From contig KN817580.1 of NCBI GenBank assembly GCA_000827495.1, forward strand, positions 176,209 through 240,208: a stretch of 64,000 nt of DNA. Direction: 5' to 3'. The stretch is from Hypholoma sublateritium FD-334 SS-4. Taxonomy: Eukaryota; Basidiomycota; Agaricomycetes; Agaricales; Strophariaceae. The translations under genes and the position numbers were made by a program. This document shows positions 36,044 to 47,402 of the stretch, in pieces (position 1 is the first letter of the stretch; each line of letters opens with the position of its first letter). The notes under the pieces are model-generated. The model made no database searches. It was not told the origin of the DNA and worked only from the letters and a program-made list of their open reading frames with translations.

Positions 36044-36553
36044 ATGGAATACGATTTACTCTTTTTCCATCCAGCTTTTACATCCTCACGTCGCCCGCAT
36101 GCAGGCCATTTGTATGTCACCCGCTATACTGCTCTATGCTGGGGCGTTTATGCAAAAAAAACCATGAATTGTATGACACTTGTGTGAACCGACCATTTGC
36201 AATTGATACCCAACCTCCATCTCTTTAACTTGTGCTTCAAGATATGGCTCTAGGAAGTATGTTGTTTACAGTTTTGAGTCTACTTCAACGTCCTCCGGTC
36301 TTCCGGGAGCATCAGTTAATAAAAAGCCGTGTTATCAACTTTCTTGGCGTCTGTAGGATGAAAGATTTGGCGCCCAAGACTTCAATTGTTCAATATCGTA
36401 TATATCATTTCGTGATAGGAGTCCAGAGTTCTGATTCATAGTCGATTGCAGCAAGCTTCCCATATGGAAATTTCACCGCGCAATAAATAGCGAGCTGTGT
36501 TGGCGTGCATACTTCCGGATCTTATCTGTTTTTCCCTCCGACGTACTGCGATA
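36044..36553. other. Intergenic stretch downstream of RPL21
   Basis: About 510 bp holding the RPL21 3' end and the promoter of the dioxygenase gene. No coding sequence, repeat or RNA gene was recognised. Confidence 0.5.
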
Positions 36554-38005
36554 ATGGCCATTGAACTAACACCCCTCCCTCTCCCAGCCTCAGCCGATCC
36601 CTCCAAGTTTGCTGACTTTGGTCGCGAGGTCAAAGGTGTTGATCCGGCCAACTTTACCCCGGAGCAGTTCAAGGAAATTGAAGAGGCACTGTACAAGGTG
36701 TGCTACAGTTTGTCTATTTACATCCATCGTCAGTAACATTAGTCGTCAGCATGGTGCTCTCTTATTCAGAGACGCCCATGTTTCTCCTGCCCAGCAATAT
36801 GCCTTGACCAAGGTACGCTCATCCGATACCTTATATCAAACACCCAACCAACCACACCATCCAGGCATTTGACCCTAAATCTGAAAGCTATGGACACGGT
36901 AACAACAAAACAGGCGAAACGAAGAAGTCCATCCTCCATCCCGATCTCAAGACAATCCCTTCTGTTCCCCAGGTGCAACTGATCGGCAATGGCATGGTCT
37001 ACAATCACGAAGGGCTAGCTGAGGCAAGGCTCAAGCATCCCAGTCATACCACCTTCCACAAGACCGTTGTTTCTCCGGAGGATGCTGCCAAAGGGGTCAC
37101 GCGCTTCTACCGGTGGCATATCGATGCTGCGCTGTATGACTTGAACCCGCCGAAGGTGACGACTCTCTACGGGCTCACAGTCCCGGCCGGCGAGAAGCAG
37201 GTGTGCCGCTACGACGACGGCACCGGGGACGAGCTTGAGGTTCCGCTGGGCACTACGGCGTTCGTCTCGGGGCATACAATGTTTGAAATCTTGCCGAAGG
37301 AGATGAAGAGCTTGGCAGTGCGTACGAAGGTCAAGTACGCGCCGCACCCCTATGTCTGGATGGCGCCCGCCCACGCCATGTCGACCGGCCTTGGCATTGA
37401 ATCGGAGGGCCTTGAGTTGCCGTTGGAGGAATTACCCGAGTGGAGCGAGGATAAGCTGAAGATCTTCCCAATTGTACGTCGCTATCTGATGGTCGCCGCA
37501 GTACTGACACGCATTCTATGTATAGCTTTGGAAGAACCCGGTCACTGGTGGCCTGCACTTCCAAGTACACCCTTGTGGTGCGAAGGAGCTCGTCGTGGAG
37601 GCTCTTCCGGAGGGCGCCAGTCGCGGGGGAGCGCTGTACCCTGACGGCGCTCATATCACAGATATTAAGGAGGTGCGGGGACTTCTGTATCAAATGCAGC
37701 GGCCCGGCATCGCGCCCAAGGTAAGTCCTCTAGCCAATTTTGTAAGGGCTCAACTAACGGCTGCCCATCTCGACAGCTCGTTTACCCCCATGACTGGTAA
37801 GTACCCTCGTTTTATTGTGGCTCCAAAGTTCTGACTGTTTCGCAGGCGAGAAAACGACTTCGTATTGTTCCATAACCGGGGCGTGCTGCACACCGTTGTC
37901 GGTGCTTTTACACCTGACCAAGTTCGCGCCTTCCATCAGTGCAATCTTGCGGCGTCGGACGAGCCAGTCGGTCCTTCTGTGGAAGATATTAAGACCTACA
38001 CCTGA
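36554..38005 (+). CDS. xanA: Fe(II)/alpha-ketoglutarate dioxygenase of the TfdA family, xanthine dioxygenase-like
   Basis: Six exons encode about 395 residues. The metal triad is visible as WHIDAA (His and Asp) in the middle and HNRGVLHT (distal His) near the end. Long stretches match what I recall of fungal alpha-ketoglutarate-dependent xanthine dioxygenase: NPPKVTTLYGLTVPAG, VPLGTTAFVSGHTMF, VKYAPHPYVWMAPAHAMSTG and NPVTGGLHFQVHPCGAKEL. That enzyme oxidises xanthine to uric acid without a molybdenum cofactor, allowing purines to serve as nitrogen source. A seven-residue exon (LVYPHDW) lies between the fifth and last exons. The family name is secure; the exact substrate is inferred from similarity. 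No nitrogen-regulator site was sought rigorously. Confidence 0.85.
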
Positions 38006-38737
38006 GCCGGAATACTTCAAACTACAATTATCAGATGTACTAAATGTTCATTGTAGACATATCTGCCATGGACTGTACATATGGTAAATATGCCTGGAAT
38101 ATAGACTGATTCATCGATTAGGGGATGGCCCGCATTCGCTCCTTTCTCGCCCCAGGAATCAGGAACAAGATATGACTAAGTATATTGTACACACCTTTTT
38201 TTGGGATCACCGAGTTTTTCGAATGACATCTCTTTACTTACAATATCTTTTTCACCCTCCGCCCATAAATATGGCTTTCTGAGGTTTTCCTGTATATCTT
38301 CAATGCTTCTTTCTAGATCCAATACAATAGCCAACTCATGGCCCCTCATGGGTGAAGGTGAGTCCGCCATCATCCCGTGGTCTCAAAAATCTGACAGCTG
38401 CTTATCGCACCCGAGGCGTGCAATCCAGTTATGAACAGCAACCGCGGCTTCCAAAGCTAACGAGGCTTTTGCTTCCCACCGTCTGCAGAGGATCGTCAAC
38501 CTCTGTCAGTTCATATCAGCGCGACGCTGTATCATTTGGTGAAATCAGTTTTTGTTGCAACATCCGAATCACAATACATTAAACACGAATTATTTTCATT
38601 GGACAACAATTTCGACAATTCAAAGTGACACAAAGGTGTTTCAATCTCTTCAATATATCAAAGGATGTTTATTTCATGGCTAAAGGAACCGCGCAACAAA
38701 TGTAATCAACGCCGATTCGGAGTTCCGGATGCGCGGC
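38006..38737. other. Intergenic stretch
   Basis: About 730 bp between convergent genes. A 65-codon minus-strand frame at 38176-38373 has no recognisable motif or splice partners. Nothing else was seen. Confidence 0.45.
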
Positions 38738-39229
38738 TCAGGTAGCAGCTTCCAGAATCTCCTCCGGGACCCACTGGTATGACATCCACACATTACCCTC
38801 CAGTCTCTTGAGGGTGTAGGCATAAGGCTAATAAAATCATATATTTATCAGGTACAATATAGAGTCGAGGATCCGAAATGAGTTGCTCTTACAGAGTTGG
38901 GAAAGTTCCTTCTCGCGCTTGTGCGCGAGGCAGTCACTACCTCCAAAATATCTCCTTGGGAAAGAAAGCCGGACATTCCACCAGTGTAGTCTCTGGTAAC
39001 ACGGACGAGAGCTCTCAAAGCATACTACAATGATATAGTAGATCATGGGCGCCCTGTAAGGCAGAGCATAATGGTGGATCGTGTTGTGTACTTGCCTTTT
39101 GCGAGGCCATTCAATCAAGTGATAAACAAAGAGGACGCGAAATTCGTCCGAAGGTTGAAGTGACGTTGAAGGGCTCTGGAACTCGAAACGAAAGTCTGTA
39201 GTATTCACCTTTTTATATCTAGAATTCAT
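38738..39229 (-). CDS. Small SH3-like protein (tentative)
   Basis: Three exons give about 119 residues. Exon 1 starts at ATG 39229 and ends WPRKRQ; the next begins YALRALVRVTRDY and ends NFPNS at a canonical GTAAGA donor; the last (38827-38738) reads PYAYTLKRLEGNVWMSYQWVPEEILEAAT. The segment ALRALVRVTRDYTGG...LSQGDILEVV followed by YQWVPEEILE has the layout of an SH3 fold, with an ALYDY-like start, a GD-I-L-EVV strand and a final W-P plus hydrophobic strand. The usual acidic RT loop and conserved Trp pair are not obvious, so it may be divergent. Function is unknown. Confidence 0.4.
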
Positions 39230-39920
39230 TCAATATCTTGCCCCATACGCCTTGACCAGGCCGCGATGGGAATTGCTTCTATCTATCTGACTCGGAGGTT
39301 AGTTTGCAATCGGCCCCGCAAATCTATAGATCTTCTCCATGAACAATGACCGACACTCAAGGAGCGCCGAGTCACGATTGACCAATGATAAATCGTAAAG
39401 CTCAGATGTACTCAAGATGTACTACTTAGTAGGCTCACCGTTCGAGAACGGAATTGATCTTCCAATTATGTATATTCAATTTGATTGCAATTGATTATTT
39501 CTTCTAATATTTATGTATGTCACACAATTTTGGGACAGTATACTCAGTCTACTCTCAGTGTTCCGGGTATTCTTATCATAGGTCCGATAACAAGTATTCA
39601 GATAATTTTATGATGTGCAAGCCGTGCGCAATAACTACTTACTACTTACTGGTAAGTACTTAGTTCGCCTACCAAGTACAAATATTATTTAGTTTATTAT
39701 TATGCTTACTTAGTACAAACCCCGAACATCCCAAAACCAACTTGCCGAGTTCCGAGTGCTCTCAGCTGCTCTCACTGGCCTGGCCCTTGTCCTCCACCTT
39801 CTCATTTGTCTCCAGTTCACCTAACGCCAGTGTCTACATTGCTTACACGCTTCTGTAAAAAGACAGTCCTTTCTCTTTAGCTCGAAGTTGGGAGTGCTTC
39901 GTGCATCGTTGAATCCTTTC
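39230..39920. other. AT-rich intergenic stretch with short palindromes
   Basis: No coding sequence is seen. It includes a perfect inverted repeat TACTTAC-TG-GTAAGTA at 39643-39658 and several related TACTTAGTA-like words between 39418 and 39718. These could be remnants of a small inverted-repeat element. Confidence 0.4.
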
Positions 39921-41386
39921 ATGCCCATTTACAGTACCTCTAAAATAGCGATCACCACCGCTGCAATTGCTCTGATTGTTCCCGCTTTGCTGCGCTTTCG
40001 TAAAGTTAGGCGACCTGGCGCTATAACCGATATCGCACCAAAAACGCTGCCTTGGTCGAGGCTCTCTTCCCTCTTTTTTTCGCAGTTACCCAAAGACCTT
40101 ACGCACTGGACGGTCAGCAATGAATTTAATTCAGAACTTCTCCGGGCGGAGGTGGCAGCTTGCCGCAAAGCTTGGGACTACCTAGAACCTATTTTTGCCT
40201 CTCATGGCTATACCTTTTACAAACTCTTCACACCTTCTGGCTCCCTCTTAATCGCGAATCCGTCTGGTCCAGAGGTTCAAGCAACCAGTTTACCGACACA
40301 CCCATATGCGCGGCGTGTCTATGACAAGGATATACAAATGCTATTTAGCACTACGGTCAGCAACTTGACGTCTTGATGTAATGTAAAATTACGCACTCAC
40401 TTATGATAAATAGTCAATGCAAATATGGCCTGCTAGGGATTCGCTAGGACGGGAGGTTGTTATCAAGTAAGATTACTCGTGTAGTAAGCCCTGCATTATC
40501 ATTAATTTACATCTCAGAGTGATCGCGGATGATACAAACACAGAAGAATATGAAATATTCAAAATACTCAACACAGCTGAAATGCGAAGTGATCCCAGAA
40601 ATCACACAATCCCAATCATTGAATTTATAAGGGTCGAAAAATACACCTTCGTTGTTATGCCACGGTAAGGAGACGCCGCTCATCCTTGACCCTGTTCTGA
40701 ATCTGCAATGAAGATGGTATGGCGGCCTCTGGCTTGATTTCGGCGTTGTCAATGAACTTATGTGGTTCGCCCAATCCATGTTGGAGGTACGTCATGACAA
40801 TGTCTCTTTTGAGGCAGCATTCATTACAAAGTTCAGGTCTTTGATTTTCTCCACGAACATCGCATAGTCCACTTTGACTTTCTCGAGCAAAATCTAGGAA
40901 TCAACGTGCTCTCAGATGTCAACCAACCATACATCACCGGTTTATTGGACCCTTCGGTTACAAAGTATGCACTTTTTGACTTTGGCCACTCAAAGCAATA
41001 TCCGTTAGATTGCGACATTAATGAAGTCGAAGAGACACGCTTTTTTGGTTTTGATCTGCGTGGTATGCATGAGCCTGAAGGCCCATATAACCCATTCCAG
41101 GTTGAAATGTACTCTGTTGGCCTGGTCCTTCAAATCAACATAAGAGTAAGTCTATTAATCAGCATGGCTATTATATGTGCTTAGTTCATCCCACATTGGT
41201 ATATAGCACGTTGAGCATGTCGTTCCCGAACTGGGCCCATTTTTTGATGCTATGCTCGAAGATAGTCCCGCAAAGAGGCTAACTGCTCGCCAAGCACTGC
41301 ATGCGTTCCAAAAGATCTATGAAAGCCTTTCGGACGAGCAACTGCACGCCAAAGTGGACATGTTGCTCTGGGAACACGGTCGGTGA
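39921..41386 (+). CDS. Protein kinase-like protein with variant HxD catalytic loop
   Basis: Six exons, starting at the first ATG of the open frame (MPIYSTSKIAITT). A hydrophobic segment (TTAAIALIVPALLRF) near the N terminus may anchor the protein. The kinase part begins around REVVIKVIADD, where Lys of VIK is the expected ATP-contacting lysine. The catalytic loop is HRIVHFDFLEQNLG: HFD replaces HRD, while Asp and the downstream Asn are kept. The activation start is FDFGHS. MYSVGLVLQ and PAKRLTARQALHAF represent the C-lobe. This is typical of the lineage-expanded kinase-like families of mushrooms. No obvious glycine-rich loop is visible, so activity is uncertain. The exon join at 40670/40720 gives PRWYGGLWLDFG. 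Confidence 0.75.
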
Positions 41387-41996
41387 CATTTCTGGCCTCA
41401 TAACTTGCATAATTTACAACTTATCCCAGGAAAAATCACGCCCAAAAGGACGGCAATGTCATGATTTTGCAAGCTTTTCCACGTTTATAGCCTATAGCCA
41501 ACAAAAATCTAGGCACCCATTAGTTTTCTGGAAATGCAGTCAGTCATTCGTGTTGCAAAACGCTGTAGCCATTCCAGTGATTCTTATGTAGAAAATCCCA
41601 TACTTTATTACAGGACTCTGGGGGGAGGGCTGAGGTATGAAGGAAAATTAAGGGCTCGACAAAGCTATCAACTGTCGACTCATAAACCTTTCCCGATAAG
41701 ACACATGGTTATTTTAGTTTGAATTTTTTCTGTTTGATGTATGTACTACATACCACATCTACGAATAGGAAGTGTAAATGGATGGAGTTACCAAACATAT
41801 GAGACGAGGAAGAAAAAGATGTGATCTAGGACATCCATACGATTATATAACCAGTGTACAGAAAACCGAGCAGTGGGAAAGCAAGAGAGATAGGAAACGA
41901 AAAAGATAATAAGACTGTATTACGTATGCTACTAGTCATTATTCAAAGAATATCGGGTCCAGTGGATAGTAGGTGTGTGTGCGATTTGTTGGGGCA
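41387..41996. other. Intergenic stretch between convergent genes
   Basis: About 610 bp containing the 3' ends of the kinase-like and KOG1 genes. No gene, repeat or RNA was recognised. Confidence 0.5.
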
Positions 41997-44900
41997 TCAA
42001 GGCAACCCGCAGCCAATAATTCTCACTGAAGTAGAATAAATTGATGAGTCTCGAAGTTGGTGAATGATTAACGCGAAACGTACCACAGCCGTCAGCGCCG
42101 CCATTTGCAAAAACCATTTGCGTAGGGTGGAAAGCGAAGGATGTAGATCGCGGTATATAATGGGAGGGGAGGCCTCGAATGGGAGCGGCAGAAAGGCCGG
42201 ATGGTACGTTGAGAACAGACAAGGTTGAGTTATGCTTCAACGAATGTATCTGGATACGCTGAGATCTCCAATGATCAGAGGAGATGGTCGCATTGCTGAA
42301 ATAATATCTCATTAAAAGTCACTGAGTAATGAAAAAGAGGTCGACTTACGACCCAAACACGCCAGATATTGGATGGACGTCGAAGGAGGAGAGACCATGC
42401 GGTTGAGCACCCCATGTTTTGCTCGCATAGTCAGGACCGCGCAGGTCGAATAGTTTCACTTGACCGTCAAGGCTACAATGGGTAATCAATGACGCACACA
42501 ATCAGGGCAGATGCATTCATATCGTACCTTGCAGATATAAACTGTGCACCTAATGTAGGATGCCAACGGACGTTTGACACCCACGATGGATGGTCAGCGT
42601 ATGTGCGAACAATAGAGTCATCGTCTTCCAATCGACGATCGAAAACTTTGACGACACCGTCAGCGAAACTCGCCACAAAAGTTTGCGATGAGCCAGAGTC
42701 AGATGAAATGGCGGTAACAGGGCTCTCCGAATTTGTTAACAGATCCTGAAACGACCATGAGCGGTGTACAATTAGGCCGACGAATTGCATACCAGTCCCT
42801 GAGTTTCCGTCTGTGCGTCCCAAACCTTGATGACACGGGAATCACCACCAAGGAGCAGTGTTCCGGCAGATTGTTTCCAATCCATGACAAGTCCGGTTCC
42901 TTGTCGTGACTGGACGATTTCATTCAGACCTCGGAAAGCGCTGACCATCTGCAGGGGGCCTTGCTCCAGTGTGGGGTCATAATTTCGATAGAGCCGAACA
43001 ATGCCATCCGCTGTAGGTAGACTAAAATGAGATGCTTGATGCACATCAGATAGATCGTAAACGTACCAGACCCGGTCAAAATAATGCCGCCGACGTCCTG
43101 GTTAATGATCTCCATAGCAGTGATGCTCGTGCCCTTGGGATTGCCGTTGCAGAAGTAGTTGAGTCGCTTACGGGTGCTCCAATCCCAGACGCTGATACAA
43201 AAAATTGAGTAAAGAAAACGGTAAATTTTGGGACTATGTACCTGATCATGTCATGTTCGTTGGCGACAACAAGATGTTTGTCGTATGCATGGAATACCAT
43301 GGTCAAAGGGTGGCCAGAGACGGTGAATGATCCCAAGGGTCGATCCCATCGTGACTTTTCCGCGTGGGGGGCCTGCGATTCCGTTTCTTTGATGACTTGG
43401 TCGTTGCGTATTTGCCTCCAAACTTGATAATTATATTGGACACTTCCGGGTTCATCAGCCTCAGCTTGCTATACAGTACGTTAGTTGATATGCCTTTCAT
43501 GTACGCTGAACGGCGGAACTTACTCTCATTTGTGGCTCCTTGAAGTATTCTGAACACCAATCAAAGAATGTACTCTTAAGAGGAAGGACATCGCGGATGC
43601 CAGTCCCAGTTCCTAAGCCGAGGATCACGCTGCTGGCGTTCGAGTCCATAGAAAATGTACTATGACTAGGACTAGGCAACGACCCAGTACCGACGGAGTG
43701 ACTCCGCCGCCCCGCCTTGCGTCGCGCGCGAAGGCGTTCCATGTCCTCTTCCATCAACGCCTCCATGACGTCGCACGCCAAAAAGTCCATAGCAGGATTC
43801 TGAGAGTCATATGAACGAGGAGATGCCGGCGGTGCTGGGTCCTTGGGTGAAAGGGAGTAGGGCGATGAGTATTGTGCGACATTCATGTTGGGGGATGGAG
43901 GTCGCGAGACGTCTGCCGCCAAATCGTGATGGCGGAGTGCACTTGGTAGAAGCGAACCCGCTAGACTGGGCGAAGAACGTCCGTCCTCTGACGACGGGAA
44001 TGCGATACTTCCCGTGAGTACTTTGAGGGCGTTCGCAAAGGACGATGTGCGTTTGAGTGTGTTTGACACGCTGCCTGCAAGTGTGCTCGCCATACTGTCG
44101 TTGCGCGAGATGTTCGGGCGGTCCTTCGCTAAGTTAGGTGGGGGTAGGTGATGATAAGGAGGGGAAGATTGCAACGAGGTTACGCGCGCCCTCATAGCGC
44201 CGAGCTGAGGCGAACCATGCCTATCGAGAGGCGCGGTAGGAGGTGCATGTAAAGAGGTAGATTCCAAACGTGTGAAGGGTGATTCCAGAAGGAGCGCCAT
44301 AACATAATCAACGATTGTTTGCGCGTTTGTTGCAACTTCGTGGTAGGGGTCCACGGAAAGATCCAAAAGCAAGACGAAGATAGTGAAGAAAGATGAGAGT
44401 AGCACACGATTTTCTTCTCGTAGAGCATCATCGTCACCAAAGCTTTCAAGCCATTCTGCCACTGCATGGTTGGTGATGTCGTCTTCGTGGAACGATGACG
44501 ATCCGTTGTGATGGCCTAGTGATCCAGAGCGCCATCGACGGTCCTCCTCCCAGTATAACCATGCACAGACGACAAAGTATCCACGCCATTCTTTGACGAG
44601 GCAGCTAATAACGACCAGGAGCTCCTTGCGACACATTGGGCTGGCATCTTCCTTAATGGCTAGCGTCGCTCCTGTAGCTACTGCGACTTCCATCCTGAAA
44701 TGAACTCGCTCTTCAAGCTGGTGCATGGTCCCTGTTCCGCCACCACCATGATTGTTAGGATTAGCTGAACCACTGGCGCCCATAAAAGTCCCGAGGGCGT
44801 ATAGGGCGGCGGCTCTGACCTCCGCCGAGTCATCCGACAACATAGAAATCAACTTGTCCTGAGTACCCCGATCGACACCGTACACCTTGATTTCGTCATG

Positions 44901-47124
44901 TGCGTCCCACATCTGCCCAATACAAAGGGCTGTCCATTGCCTCAGCAAAAAATCGTGCTCCTCCAGGCGATCATAGCAATTGTCGAACACCTTTTCAGCC
45001 CAGCATGCTGATTGGCCATGGGGGAAATCGCGACAGACGGACGCTAGGATGAAAGAGCACATCGCTTTGTGCTCGCTGCTGTTTGGCAGCTGTTCTTCAT
45101 TCCTCAGTCCGAGCACGTTCGAGAAATAGCGGTACCCTGCAGAATTGTAGAGGTCTGTTTGGACTGAAGAGTCAACGGCCAAGATCCGTGACCAGATGAA
45201 GATTAATACAGGGCGAAGGTCAGGCCCAGCAGCTTGTAACAGCTTAGAAATGTAGGGGAAGATCCCAATCGTCAATACTAGATGTACCGCCCATGGTCCG
45301 AGGTCGACGAATTGTGAGAGCAATATGAGGGCACGTAGCCTGTGCGGCTGCGAAAGCAAAACTTGCAACACGATCGGGAGTTGGTCGGGTGGTTTTCGAG
45401 GAACTAGATGCTGCTCTGACGAGGGATTCATATTTGCATTACCGTTAACACCATTCATATCTGGTGTACTGACATCCGTTGGTTGAGGCGGCAGAGAAAG
45501 AGGGCCTTTCTTGGTAAGCGCAGATCCTCCGCGAGAAATCCATACCTCAAACGCTGTGAGTTGATCGGCAAAAAAGCGGCTGGGAGTATATGACGGTGGC
45601 TTTTCTCCGGGCGGCTTTTCCTTGTCTTGACGATTCTGCCCGATGCGTCCGGGGGTTACACCACTGGAGGTGGGGATCCCGGGGCTATTGGCATTAACGA
45701 CCATGCCGAGGAGCTGAGGCAGCTGGCGCAGGCATGTGTCAACTGCAAGATCCCAAGTTGCCCAAAGGGGATGTGTGTTGGTGGCAGGGAGAGGCGGGTA
45801 TGTGTGTGGTGTGCAGTGGTAGTTCTTCATTATGCGCTCAGCGAGAAGGAAGTTGCGGAAAAGGGATGCGATGAGGAGATCACATCGGTAGAGACGCGTG
45901 AATATCTCCCGGGAAAATGTTGTCCATGCAATGGTATCGGTGACTGCAGTAAAAATCCAGTTCAATTCGCCAAGGGGTGTACGTCGGTCTTTCAGATCTC
46001 CAGGTAGTTGCATGACCATGTCCGCGGTGATGTTGTTGGGCAATTGGTGGTTCATTATGAAGTACCGCAATGCAATGTCGAGGGGGGATGTTAGGCAAGC
46101 CGTAAAAAGATCAGCTGGGAGTTCTGGGCAGGAAGGGAGATTTTCGTTGGCGCCACATGCTGCAAGTTGCAGAGAGTTCATGATCGGTTGAGTACCTTCT
46201 GGAAAGCCACCAGATAGTCTTGTCTCTTGATCTCGTCGTTCCCCGTAGGTGTTGAAATTCGTCAAAAGGTTACCAGCTGCGGAACAATCCCAGATATACA
46301 CTCCAGGGGATCCTAACCAGACTTGTACCTCTTGAAGAGAAACGGGAATGTATTGGGTATAGTTGCGGTTGAAGCACCATAGCTCGCCACTAGTTGTAGG
46401 CTTTGGGACACCGTGGCCATTGTAGTAAAAGAGAATGGCGTCCTCTTTTGCGGACTTGCGGAGCGTGTGGCAGAAACGTTTGAGGTCCTCCAGAGACGGA
46501 TCGAGGATAGGTTTGTAGGAAATCTTGACGCTTAATCCTTCGAATTGATGTTGGAGGTTTGAGCCTATTGCTTCTAGGGCCTTATGAGAGGGCATCGTAT
46601 GTGGATCGACCCAGCACTCCATGACGGCGCAGGGATTGGTTTTGACGACGTCAGGCGGGTCGACATCGATATTGAGGCAGATGACCAATGCCGCTGTGGC
46701 CGTTTTCAGCTTTCCAGGTGCGGCACCGCGCCAACCGAGATTCTTGGACGACCAGTGTGGATCGGGCGTCGGGTTTCCGCACGTAAGATGGCGTTTTGCA
46801 GACCAGTAGGGGACGGGTGGGGCGGGATCCGGAGTGGTCTCTATCGAGGCGCTAATTCGTTCCTCTGGGCTACGATGTCCGTTCGCCCCCCTAAAATTAC
46901 GCGACTGCGACTGCGACGAAGGATCTGAGCGCGAATTAGAGCGGTACTCTCGCTCGGTATCCGAGTCTGAGCCATGCCGTGCGCCACCACCGTTCACCCG
47001 AGGCCAAGTTCCGTCACCTGCAGCTGATTGGTGAGCGGCACAGAAGCAAAAATTGGAATGACTGACCTCCTGCATAATTATTGCCGTTGGTGCGAGACGA
47101 TGTTTGTGATTGGCCGTGGTTCAT
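41997..47124 (-). CDS. KOG1: TORC1 subunit raptor/KOG1 (Mip1)
   Basis: Begins ATG 47124 with a short first exon (MNHGQSQTSSRTNG), followed by one very long exon and several short C-terminal ones. The N-terminal raptor caspase-like domain is intact, with LVICLNIDVDPPDV, CWVDPHTMPSHKALE, LFYYNGHGVPKPT and VYIWDCSAAGNLL. Helical HEAT-type repeats follow (LPIVLQVLLSQPHRLRALIL, ALCIGQMWDAH, AEVRAAALYALGTFMG). The C-terminal WD40 propeller includes ADGIVRLYRNYDP, GTLLLGGDSRVIKVWDA, FADGVVKVFDRR and VSNVRWHP, ending in VRIIGCGLP. The protein is about 1,500 residues, in the normal range. Raptor recruits substrates to TOR complex 1 to control growth by nutrient state. A long Ser-rich insert between HEAT and WD40 parts is likely disordered. 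The gene is divergent from dynactin. Confidence 0.95.
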
Positions 47125-47402
47125 GACGACGTCTCAATGTCCCTCTAATTTGCTTGATGTGGGCGAGGTTGTATTTGAAGTCGCGAGGCTATAATGATCC
47201 TTGTATATGAACCAGATTCACTCCATACGATGGCCGATTATAAAAGCAAACAGCGAGGAGGGCAAGCCACTATGGAGAAGGTATTGGTTTGAATAGAAAG
47301 TGACGGATAGGCAGTGCCGCAGGGCCGCAATGCGCATGTCCAGTCTGATGTCACGCGGCGGCCCTGAAATGTCTCCTTTCTGCATGTTGCTCTGATCCCT
47401 CC
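47125..47402. promoter_or_regulatory. 278-bp bidirectional promoter of KOG1 and dynactin p150
   Basis: The two start codons face away from each other across 278 bp. TATAAAA at 47239-47245 lies about 158 bp upstream of the dynactin ATG. No other site was assigned. Confidence 0.55.

Noticed and set aside
38176..38373. 65-codon minus-strand frame
   Set aside because: Too short, no recognisable motif and no splice partners.
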